Origin: Tolypocladium sp. Sup5 PDA-1 | Lineage: Eukaryota; Ascomycota; Sordariomycetes; Hypocreales; Ophiocordycipitaceae | Assembly (NCBI GenBank): GCA_000750105.3 | Contig: JPHH03000002.1 | Location: 1,240,001 to 1,304,000 of the forward strand | Direction of reading: 5' to 3' | Length of the DNA stretch: 64,000 nucleotides | The notes under the pieces: generated by a model | Seen by the model: the letters and a program-made list of their open reading frames with translations, nothing else | Database searches by the model: none | Told to the model about the DNA's origin: nothing | Shown here: positions 13,196 through 22,330 of the stretch, piece after piece | How positions within the stretch are numbered: position 1 is the stretch's first letter | Layout: each line of letters starts with the position of its first letter | Made by a program: the position numbers and the translations under genes

Positions 13196-13766
13196 TTTTA
13201 TTAAGGGAGAATAAATATACTAAAGGCTAAGTATAATAATTATTATATAAGTTATAGAGTTAATCCTTACCTTAAGAAATTAGCTATTAATTAAAATATA
13301 AGTTATTATATAAGTTAGTATATTACTTAATATATAAGATAAGATAAGTATCCTTATATAAGTTAATGTAATTATTATTATGTAAGTTAGAGCGACTATC
13401 TTTATATAAGTTAAAGTAACTATCTTTATATAAGTTAGAATATTAATATAATAGTATATAATCTATAAATTAATACTTATATATATAAGTCTTTATATTA
13501 TATAAGTTAAAGGTAAAGAAGTAAGGAAAGGTAATTATAGCTATCTTAAAATATAAGAGGAATTAACTAGGATTTTTTATTATTAAAGTCTTAAAAGCTT
13601 ATAAATATTATAACTTATATCGATATATATATAAGGGATTATTTATTTATAAGGATATAGATATCTCTCTTATACCTATAGACTTATTAGGCGTCTTAAT
13701 ATTCCTTTACTTTTTTATATTTTCTATTTTTTTAGTTAGGGGTCTATATTAATACCTTAATAAACT
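13196..13766 (-). repeat. Right terminal inverted repeat
   Basis: Reverse complement of the left arm, with the same minisatellite-like units near 13375-13440 (ttatataagtt...). Its outer end coincides with the start of recognisable LTR copy 2, so the element abuts or is inserted at the LTR edge. Confidence 0.8.
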
Positions 13767-14179
13767 AGGCTAATAGGCTATAGGATAGGCTAGCTATGCA
13801 AGCGCTATATAAGCTACATAGAATAATAGTTAGAACGATAGGCTAATAAGGACTATAGTATATAGTATTTACTAAGTAGTTAGTAAATACTAGGCGAATA
13901 GTATATAAGAGTTTACTCGGTAGTTAATAAACTATAAGTAAACTCTCTAGTATATAAGACCCCTTAATTTCCTTACTATAGTATAGATACCTCGCTAGCT
14001 TTTAATATATTATTCTAATATAGATATACTTATATTACTTTAATACCCTTAGTTATAATTTACTATCTAGGATATCCGATCTATTACTATCGTAATAAGA
14101 CTATTTAATAGCTATGCCCTAACTTACTTACTAATATAAACCTCTAGTTTATCCCTTAGGAACCTAAACTATTATACTA
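13765..14179 (+). repeat. Second LTR copy (solo or disconnected), more heavily mutated
   Basis: Colinear with 3940-4353, same orientation, no matching pol downstream or upstream in the right order. The first nine bases of the LTR are missing or replaced by the TIR end. It is probably a solo LTR or the remnant of an element broken by the DNA transposon. Confidence 0.75.
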
Positions 14180-14415
14180 TTTATAGCTTTATAATATTCT
14201 TAGAGAAGTTCTAGTATATATATTACTTATATATTATTAATAACTTAGAGTTAAGATACTTAGGTTTTACTCTTCGGAGGTTTCTTATAAGAAGCTAATA
14301 GTTAATTTTATAGTCTAATTAAATAAGCTTAGATAATTAATAAATATATATATATATTATTAATAATATCTATAAAACTACTTGTATAATAGAGAGCGAC
14401 GATTAATATAAAGTT
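14180..14415. other. AT-rich tail of the RIP block
   Basis: TA-rich sequence with a short (ta)n run near 14348-14358. No feature recognised. Composition changes abruptly to GC-rich at about 14470-14482. Confidence 0.6.
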
Positions 14416-15237
14416 TTAAAGATTAATTATAGCTTTAAGTCTACTAGCTCTAGCTAATATAAATAATATATTAGTTATAAACGCGTCCGTCTTAACCCGG
14501 TCGTTGAGCTCGCTTTTCTGTTCCTCGGAGGTTTCCTGCAGGACATCGAGCTGCAGCTCGAGCTCCTGGACCTTGTCGGTGAGCCTATTAACCTCGGCCT
14601 CCTGTTCATCACCGGCTCTCTGCTTCTGGGCGTCGCTTTCGAGCTGTTCATGCAGCCTTTCCACCTTGTCGTTGGAGGACTTGAGCTGGGCCTGGAGCTT
14701 CCGGATCTCGTAATCCCTGCTCTCCTCATTCGACAGCGGAATCGTCTGCGGTAGGATTGCCCGCGCAATCTCCTCCGCGAACGGCGCGGGTAGCTTCTGA
14801 CCCAACTTTTTAGCTAGCTCTACCGCGTTGGGCTGCTGTATTAGCCACGCCGGTGTGCGCTCGAAGAGTCCCTCGACGGTGTGGATCCGGCCTGCCTCAA
14901 TCTTGGCATCGCTCAAGGGCCCCTGCGTGTCCTGGGACGTGTAGCCATCCCCGCGAGCGAGCATCGCCGCCTCGAGGGCCGTATTGCCGTCGCAAAGCCT
15001 CTTTTGCTCGTCCACGAGCTCGCCCAGCTGCTTGTTTTCCTCGGCCAGCTCGGCCAGGGCACTCGGTGTGTACCCCATCAGCATGGCATTGTCGCTGACG
15101 CCGGCACGCACCTCCTCGGCGCGCTCCACCAGCCGTTTCACGGCCAACTTGGCGTCGCTCAGCCTGTCTTTGACGTTGAATTGCTGCCAAAGCTTGGATG
15201 CTTTGACCCCAAGCATGGGATTCTTCGAAGAAGCCAT
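14416..15237 (-). pseudogene. Coiled-coil protein gene truncated at the AT/GC boundary
   Basis: The likely start is the Met at 15237 (MASSKNPMLGVKASKLWQQF). About 250 residues of normal GC-rich coding sequence follow: a short conserved-looking N-terminus, an ERTPAWLIQQPNAVELAKKL segment, then a long coiled coil ending near QLDVLQETSEEQKSELNDR. At about 14480 the frame enters RIP-type AT sequence. The last 24 or so codons (TDAFITNILFILARASR...) are low-complexity and end by chance at 14416. So the original C-terminus appears to have been lost to transposon insertion. I do not recognise the family. An upstream in-frame Met at 15531 is less likely because that part looks non-coding. Confidence 0.6.
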
Positions 15238-16746
15238 AGTCTGCGGTGTTACGTTGCGTAGACGATGCGAGAAGAATTCCGGCTGCTTCTTTGCTATGGT
15301 ATGGGGAGGAAACTCCGTGACATTGCCAGTCGCGCGAAGTAATGGGTCGACCACCCGCCCCACTCTGACCTCGCAGCTGTCAACACCGTTGCGTTTTCTC
15401 CCGCCACTCTGCACCTGGCACTGGGGGGGACTACCGGGTAAGGGTGCTAGTATTCGACCGTACATGCCCGGTGAAGGGCGTCTGCGCATGACGGGGGCTT
15501 CTGGACCTAGGACGTTTGTTGTCCGTGGCACTGGATATCACAGGCAGTCGACAGCATGAGCCTGCCATCCCGGAGCCTTTAGCAGCTGCCATTACCAGTC
15601 TAAACATCCCTTGGACGTGGCGGTGGCGGGCATTTGCTCCACGAGCACCGACACCCAGCTCTGCATGTGCCCGATCTTAAAGTAGTCTCTCGTATATTAA
15701 CCGCCGCACCTCTTCTTATAGCTGGTCGGCCTTATCGATTCATAACCCTCACTGCTTCGCGCCATGGCAACCGGTACGAGAACGGCGACGTTACTCAAGC
15801 GTGCATGTCAGGTGGTAGCACGACACGGCCTGAATCTGGGATACCGGTCGCGCAGTGCTGTACCGTAAGAGTCCCGGACAGAAAACTTCGGTATCTTGTA
15901 GTGCCGTCTTGCGGTTGTTCAGAGCTGTGATCCGTGTCAATCTCCTGTAGCGCCCACCTCTAAACGACGTCTGTAACTCTACGATAACTCAACCGCCACA
16001 CGTTTTTGCGGTCTCAAATCTCGCTCCCTCGACCGTTGGATCTTGACAGATTCAACGGTCTAATTGGTTCACGAAATAATCAAGGTTTCGCAAATTTTAG
16101 GGCGATGCGGATGGCCGGCTCGGGGAGGCGTGTTGTGGTGCATGAGAGTGGGCGGATTAGCGCCTTGCTTCGGCAGGCCACTTCCTCTTGGCCTTGTGTT
16201 GTCCATGCAATCGGACGGCCAAGGTTGGTAAGGGGTGACACGAAAAGCGGCACCGCAAACAGCGATTTGCCCACCCAACACCACAACAACTTCTTGAGTT
16301 CAAACGTTATTCAAGGCCGCAAACTGATAGCAATATCGCGTTTCTTCACAGGGTATCATTAATAGATGCTTAAAGAAGTAGATGACCCTTTATTTTACAC
16401 AGGTACGGGATTACATCGTGCTTTTCACAGGCAAGAGACTTTTGCGGTGCCGCTTTTCGTGTCACCCCCTTGGTTGGTTAGTCGGTCCCTCCCCTGCTGC
16501 GGGGCTACGGGGTTGGGACATGCCGCTTACGGCTGCTGACGGGGGGCGTTATTGGACGGCGACAGAGACAGTGGGGGATGTCGACGGGTCAGTCGGCAAC
16601 CTTATTTCAACGTCCACGGCCGCTCACATTTCACACATAAACATGGACACGCGGTAAATTTTTCAGTGCGACGGAAGACAGTGGAATTAATAGAAACGCC
16701 AGTCTGCTAGGCCGCCATCTCCATAGTCTCCAGCGCCACGGTAACC
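15238..16746. other. Intergenic, with inverted-repeat pair
   Basis: No convincing coding region on either strand. The only structure I see is the perfect inverted-repeat pair at 16233-16259 and 16442-16468, listed separately. Confidence 0.5.
16233..16468. repeat. 27-bp perfect inverted repeats, MITE-like
   Basis: The 27 bases at 16233-16259 (core gacacgaaaagcggcaccgc) are repeated exactly in inverted orientation at 16442-16468. The 182-bp spacer has no coding sequence. Outside the arms, similarity decays within a few bases (ttggtaag versus ttggttgg contexts). A MITE or relic of a larger DNA transposon is the simplest reading; a target duplication was not identified. Confidence 0.65.
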
Positions 16747-19092
16747 TCATTGCGAGCGCGGTGGCTCGTCAGGGTTCTCGTAGTCGAGCTGCTCTCCGCA
16801 CAGCAGGTCCTTCAACTCCGGAGTATGCTGCATTTCGAGCCAGGCCGCCAAGACATCCGTTGGGATCCTTGTCCAGTCGGTGAAGATTGTCTCGTCGTTC
16901 TCGCCTCCTCTCATGAAATGCGTGCTAAGGCCAAAGGCGTAGGGTCCGTGCCGCTCCACCCGCTCGTCATGACTGATCGAGATCTGGGGGCCGGCGAGCC
17001 CTACCAGTAGGCGGTCGGCCGAGTAGCAGTAGGAGACTGGCTGGCCCTGCTTCCACTCGGGCACGCGCACCAGGAGCAGATGGTGGGCATACGCCGAGAG
17101 CAGGGACATCTGGAGCTCCATGTACTCTGCGCTCGTAAGCCTCTCCGGCATCTCAACCTCGAACCCGTAGGTCTTGAGAATGGCGAGCAATGCGTAGTGG
17201 ATCTCGTCGGCATTTTCGCCTCCGTCTTGCAGAGCAATCACGCTGCCCGACTTGGTGGCGAAGAGCTGACCGTCCTCTTCGAGCTTGTACTCCCTCGCGG
17301 ACGCGGCCGACCAGAGAGCCAGACATGTCCAGATGTGGCCTGTGGAGATGATTCCCCGGGCGAGCCACTTTCCGGCCGCCGACAGGACGTCCTGATGCTG
17401 CGCCTTTCGACTCAGTCTCTCGTGGAGGCGAAAGCTCATCAAGTCGGCCATGCCCACGGCCAACATGGAAGCGAGCATGCACTTGACCTTGGCAACGCCG
17501 GCGCTCGAAGACGGCGACGCCGCCAGCAAGGCGAGACGGACGTCGTAACGCAAGAACTGCAGGCAGCCCATGAAGACTGGAAAGGCCTCATCCGCTAGAC
17601 GCCACTCCATGAGGCAGTCCCCGCCCGCATGGTCGAGCCAGGCCGCAACGCCATGGACCCGCAGCTGCCGCCTCGCCGTCTCTATAAAGGCCATGCCCGG
17701 CGCGAAGACCCTGGCGACCATCAGCGGTGTCCACATACATGCATTCAGGCTCATCAGGGACGCCATGAAGCCCTCGAGCTGCGGCCCTGCCACCAGGGAA
17801 CGCTGCTCTTCTGCTCCTTGTTCCACCCACTGCTCCGCGGTGAGCTGCGCGCCGCCCACCAGGTAGATGAAGACCTTGTTCGGGTCCGTGGTCGTCCGAC
17901 AGGCCCAGGATAGCATGTGCAATCTCTCTCGGCGAGAGACGATGATGTCGGCGAACAGGGGCAGGCGGGTTCGGCGGTCCAGCACCTCATCGCATGTCAC
18001 GGACGGCAGGACCAGGTGCACCGCGCTATATCCGTCAAGGTAGGCCGGCACGAGGCCCGGTTGCGCTACGTGATATAGCACACGAGGCTCGTCGCCGCAG
18101 TTGACCATCTGGGCCAACGTCCAGACGGCATTTGTCGTGAGACGATGGTCTCTTTCCCTCGCGTCTGAGACGTCGTGCCATAGTGGCTGCTCGAACATGA
18201 CTTTGCAAGACTCGCCGCATTGGAAATCCATCGACAAGTTGATGACTGCCTGCGGCTCCTCGTCGCTGGCCTCGGCCATCGCCTGCTCGATCACGCCGGC
18301 AATTTCCTCTTCCGGCACGCATCGCAGCGTGCAACCCGTGTGTGGGGGCTGTGGGGTCTCCGGCAGAGTGAACCCATGGATGCGGCGATCGCCACCGAGC
18401 CTATCGCTCCATTCCATGAATAATTCCGCGAGACACGTCGCCGGCTCGGCGGAAGACACGGCCACAATGCGGACGCTCTTTGCGGGGCTGTTGCCCCAGC
18501 CCTCCGGCAGCGCCCAAGTCAGCGCGGCGGTCAACAAGAACGCCAGGCTGGCGGGCCACGTGGGCTCGATATCGACGACGAGGACCACGCGTGCCGGAAG
18601 CGTCAGATAGTCGCTAATGCAGTCCCAACTTTCCTCGGCGCCGTCTTGGCCCTTCCGGTACGGGTCCTCGGGGTCCAGGCCCTCGACGTTCCACTGGAGC
18701 ATGCGCCCCACGGCCGTGTACGACCCGATTGCGAGCTCGTGTCGAGGAGGCTGGGGCTGCCTCTCCCTCGCCTTATCCACCACCTTGCCGTGCCAAATGG
18801 ACGCGCGCTCGAGTTCCCCACGGAAGCTTGGATTCAACTCATGCCTTATGGAAAGAAGGCGCCCGGCCCTAAGGTCATCGGCCGCGTAAATCACCAGCGT
18901 ATCGGGGTCACGCTCCGTCGCCAGGGACCAGAGCCACCACGGGAGGAACCTCGACTTGCCCGTCGCCTCCTGTCCGATAATGCAGCCAAACTCGACGTCC
19001 GCTGCTGCCTCCGTCTCTTGGGGCGTCGCCCATTCTGCAATGGCAGCAACTTGGTCACCCCATTCCTCGGGAGGGGCTTGCACGCCGGGCAT
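16747..19092 (-). CDS. Orphan helicase-like P-loop protein with decayed DEAH motifs
   Basis: A long intronless frame opens at 19239, but its first codons come from a short tandem repeat. Starts at 19143 or 19092 (MPGVQAPPEEWGDQVAAIAE) look better; I use 19092, about 781 residues. A Walker A motif GQEATGKS lies about 40 residues in, where DEAH helicases have GxxGxGKT. The downstream order recalls that fold: VIYAADDLRAGRLLS (motif Ia position), SYTAVGRML (Ib position), VVLVVDIEP in place of DEAH, and VRIVAVSSAEP in place of the SAT motif. The acidic Glu-Ala-His triad and the SAT Thr are missing, so helicase activity is doubtful. The C-terminal half has no motif I can name. Neighbours are repeats, which fits an accessory, fast-evolving gene. 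Role unknown. Confidence 0.7.
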   Translation of the reverse strand: MPGVQAPPEEWGDQVAAIAEWATPQETEAAADVEFGCIIGQEATGKSRFLPWWLWSLATERDPDTLVIYAADDLRAGRLLSIRHELNPSFRGELERASIWHGKVVDKARERQPQPPRHELAIGSYTAVGRMLQWNVEGLDPEDPYRKGQDGAEESWDCISDYLTLPARVVLVVDIEPTWPASLAFLLTAALTWALPEGWGNSPAKSVRIVAVSSAEPATCLAELFMEWSDRLGGDRRIHGFTLPETPQPPHTGCTLRCVPEEEIAGVIEQAMAEASDEEPQAVINLSMDFQCGESCKVMFEQPLWHDVSDARERDHRLTTNAVWTLAQMVNCGDEPRVLYHVAQPGLVPAYLDGYSAVHLVLPSVTCDEVLDRRTRLPLFADIIVSRRERLHMLSWACRTTTDPNKVFIYLVGGAQLTAEQWVEQGAEEQRSLVAGPQLEGFMASLMSLNACMWTPLMVARVFAPGMAFIETARRQLRVHGVAAWLDHAGGDCLMEWRLADEAFPVFMGCLQFLRYDVRLALLAASPSSSAGVAKVKCMLASMLAVGMADLMSFRLHERLSRKAQHQDVLSAAGKWLARGIISTGHIWTCLALWSAASAREYKLEEDGQLFATKSGSVIALQDGGENADEIHYALLAILKTYGFEVEMPERLTSAEYMELQMSLLSAYAHHLLLVRVPEWKQGQPVSYCYSADRLLVGLAGPQISISHDERVERHGPYAFGLSTHFMRGGENDETIFTDWTRIPTDVLAAWLEMQHTPELKDLLCGEQLDYENPDEPPRSQ

Positions 19093-19209
19093 GTTTGCTG
19101 TCTTTAATCCGTTAGTCTTTACTCTGTAGTTCTCTTGAGTCATTACCTTACTTGCCTTGGAAACGGTGCGCTCTGGTGAGTATTCTTTTGTTTGCGTAGT
19201 CGAATTTTT

Positions 19210-19273
19210 CGTTTGCAGGTTGTGCGTGTTTTCGTTCAAGGTTGTGCGTGTTTTTGTTTGCGGGCTGTGCGTA
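19210..19273. repeat. Short tandem repeat upstream of the helicase-like gene
   Basis: Three imperfect copies of a unit around ggttgtgcgtgttttcgttt occur here. The longest version of the downstream reading frame starts inside this repeat, which is why I prefer a later start codon. Confidence 0.6.
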
Positions 19274-20588
19274 GCTAACCTTAGGTAAGCTAGGTTCTGC
19301 GGAGAGAAATTTACAAAGTCTTGCTTTATATCTAGTAGAATTAAACCATAGGGAAAAGGAGAGAGTAAGGATAATAGGTTATATATTATATTATATTATA
19401 ATTAAAATACCCGATGCCGAGGGAGACCCAGGGCATAGGCGTAAGCAAAGCTGAAAGTGAGTGCTTCACTAGCCGAATTATTAGTTTACCCGCCACCGAG
19501 CGAGGCCATCGTAAGCACTCATATCAAGAGACTGTCATCGCCTGACGCGGGCCCTCCTCGCAGGCACACTCGTTGCTAGTTTAACGACGGCAAAAGCGCT
19601 CTCCAGTGACAGCCGTGCCTACGGTCAGGCAGGGCCGGCACGGCTAGGCAAGCAGGCAAGCAGGCAAGCAGGCAAGCAGGCAAGCAGGCAAGCAGGCAAG
19701 CAGGCAAGCAGGCAAGCAGGCAACGTCAACCCTCAAGATCGTATGCTAGAGATACCAGGCGCCGTCAGGGCCGCCTGAGCATTCAGGCCTGTCCGAATTT
19801 ATACGAGGCTTTTTTGGATATGGTGGAAAGAAGACGCTTGATCCTGCAGATGAGGCTGGACGTCATAAGACCAAAGGCATCAGTATGATGGGGAACGAGG
19901 TACCCTCGAAGCACGGGTGAATTTCAGACTCAAATTCCGTTGTAGTAGCACCCTACCGAGAAATAACTTACTTGGTGCGTTGAATCATACTTGCCATTAC
20001 ACCGTATTATCCAATACATAGTCTTTCAGATGCTATTTCGTTTATTGCACAGTGAAGCAATGCCGGCGGGCCGCCCGGCTTCGCGTATAAGTCAGCGCCG
20101 TCGCATCGTGACCGCTTCAAGCTCAACGCCGGCCGCGCCGGAGGTGCTTTTAGTAGGCCTCGTTTCTCGCCCTTCGGGCTCATCGAATCCTCTGCCTGAT
20201 ACTCAGTACACTATCTTGTAGTTCCCAAACTCCTATGTGTACGTACCTTGGACTACATGCAGGGCTAAGGATGCAACGCCTCTCGGGTAGACTTAGATAG
20301 CAATATAAGGCAAGCAAACTAAATATGACCCTCAGCATGAAACAGTGTCATCAAGTCCTTTCCTTTATTTCGAATAGGTCTCTAAAGTGCTGATCTAATT
20401 CTATACAACCAGGAGCGCTAATGGCCCTTTCTAGTTAAAAACCAAACCTCTATTTCATCCCTTTTCATAGCCCCTATGAGCAATAGCCCTGAAAAAGGTC
20501 TGCCTCTAAACATCTGCAGAACAAAGATATCCTGCCACCTGGGGCTTTTCCGGCTTGGTTCGGGCTCCGAGCAACCATGCATCTCATC
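19274..20588. other. Intergenic with 8-bp minisatellite
   Basis: Includes an AT patch near 19380-19405 (ttatattatattata) and the minisatellite at 19646-19723. No gene is supported. Confidence 0.5.
19646..19723. repeat. (aggcaagc)n minisatellite
   Basis: About nine and a half uninterrupted copies of the 8-bp unit aggcaagc. Non-coding context. Such arrays are prone to copy-number change. Confidence 0.95.
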
Positions 20589-21404
20589 TCAGCGCCCGTA
20601 CGGCATATCCGGAAGCTGGACCCGTTGGTAGTCGCTGAAACGGCCAAGGTCAACGGGACATGCTTCCATACGCGTCCCCGCGTATCGCATCCCGAGCGCA
20701 CGGAAGATGTTTCGGGGAGGTTGCGCAGTTGACGGGGTGACCTCAACAATGCTCGGACTCCTGATGTAGCGGGCCTGTAGCAGGAGGTACACGGCCTGGG
20801 TCCTATCAAAAGTAAGCAAGGCTGGCATAAAGGCGGGCGTCGTGACCTACACAAAATCGCGACATCCCAAATATCTATCATTCTTGATCACAAACGAAAA
20901 GTTCTGCAGGCCTTTGCCTAGAAGCACTTGGATGATGTGATCAAGCGTCAAGGTGATGTTGGGATCGAGGTCAAGCTCGCCCGTACACGCGGAGCTGGTG
21001 GAACCCAGCAAAAACGAGACTGGCTTGACCATCAGGCATCCCGGCTGGTACATTGAGCCCCCGCCGGACTTGTCGCTTTTGGACTTGTCGTCTATGGTCA
21101 TGTCGATACGCACACCTCTGAACTCTCTTCCATCCAGGCGCACCGTGCCCCGGAAGTCGACTTTGAAAACTGCGTGGTTCTTCGCCATGGGATCTTGGGT
21201 GTCCGAGGTGCCCCGAAGTTTGAGAAACTCGACAAATATCTTGTAGCAAGTCGCCCCTTTAAGTTCCCTGGGCAGGTCGAGGAAGCTGGTGACGTTGTAG
21301 CCGTCATCGGTTCGCGGGATTGGGGCCATGGCTGCAACGTCTTTCGATATGGGCTCGGCAGGCAAAGGAATACAGCTAGATGTGATTTGGATCTCAGATT
21401 GCAA
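20589..21404 (-). pseudogene. Hypothetical protein gene interrupted by an in-frame TAG
   Basis: A 185-codon frame (21404-20847) starts MQSEIQITSSCIPLPAEPIS and ends at a TAG. The same frame then stays open to 20589 (PALLTFDRTQAVYLLLQARY ... LPDMPYGR). The sequence around the stop looks continuous, with no consensus intron spanning it. CAG to TAG is a RIP-type change, and the repeat-rich neighbourhood makes that plausible. Visible features are VRIDMTIDD, a GCRDFV segment just before the stop, and no signal peptide or membrane span. I do not recognise the family with confidence. If the stop is real and fixed, the 185-residue product is truncated by about 85 residues. Confidence 0.5.
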
Positions 21405-22330
21405 TGAGGAATGTGATGAGGATAGCCTGCCATGAGTATAGGGATTGCTTCATATACTTTTGACGCTCGTGTCGTGTACACCCATGGACAGCTGCAAACC
21501 GTCATTAGACCTCCATAAGTCTCCATGGCTTTGGGCCGTCCGTCCGGGGATTGCTATCTCTGCTTGCAAAGTTTGGTTGCTCACAAACAGCCATAACTGT
21601 CCACTGTTTGTGCCCAAGCCGGCGTCATTTTGAGGGAAGCTGGAGCAAGCGCTCGTGAGAGGTTGCATGACAAGCGGCCTTGTACAGCCAACGCGGCTTG
21701 CATAACGGCTGGGCGCCTGCTTTATTGGTTTCAGATTCCTAACGTGGGCTTTAAGAAATCTTGCGGTGCAAAAAGTCGTTTCCGGGGCCGGTTTGCCCAC
21801 ATCATGTGTTGACAGTTGCAAGCTGCGGTGTTGAGTACAGGTACATGCTGCCCTAGGGAGGGGGTCGAGTCTACTGCAAACTGAAACACCTGCAGTGCGT
21901 GATCAATCACTTGTTGCCCTTGATTAGAGGGGAATCAGATTGGCTGTTTGCTGCTGTCAGGATGCAAGGCGTCGTTTGATATCGGTTGGCTGGGCCCATC
22001 ACGCGGATTCTTGACCGCATCCACCTCAAGAGTCAAGAGTCAAGCCAATTTCACTCGCCAAGTCTTCTTGACCTGCTCTTGAATCCGGTTGCAGTGAGTT
22101 GCGGCCTCGAGGAGTGGATTGATCGTTCACTAATTTGTGTGTGCTTTTTTGCAGTCAATTCACGGCACATCTGTCAAGACAATGTACCCCCGGCTGCGCA
22201 GCTTCCTTCCTTCCTTCCACTTCTCCTCCTTGCATCATCGGGTTCATCAGATAGACCACGAATCATCATCATTGTCATCCTCCGACCCCTCTAAAATCCC
22301 ACGCGGCACGACTGCATCTACACGTATCGC
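21405..22330. other. Intergenic
   Basis: No supported gene. A pyrimidine-rich stretch (cttccttccttccacttctc) near 22201-22220 lies about 110 bp before the next start codon and could be part of its core promoter or leader. Confidence 0.45.

Larger units (their letters stand above)
8495..13766. mobile_element. DNA-transposon-like element with ~570-bp terminal inverted repeats
   Basis: The sequence at 8495 (agtttattaaggtattaata...) is the reverse complement of that ending at 13766. The match continues inward to about 9065 on the left and 13196 on the right. The interior (about 4.1 kb) is RIP-degraded and I could not recover a transposase signature on either strand. Long TIRs of this size occur in some Mutator-like and other large fungal DNA elements, but the superfamily is unassigned. 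Confidence 0.75.

Noticed and set aside
19646..19723. Possible CRISPR-like array
   Set aside because: The units are 8 bp with no spacers, so this is a simple minisatellite; the genome is eukaryotic.
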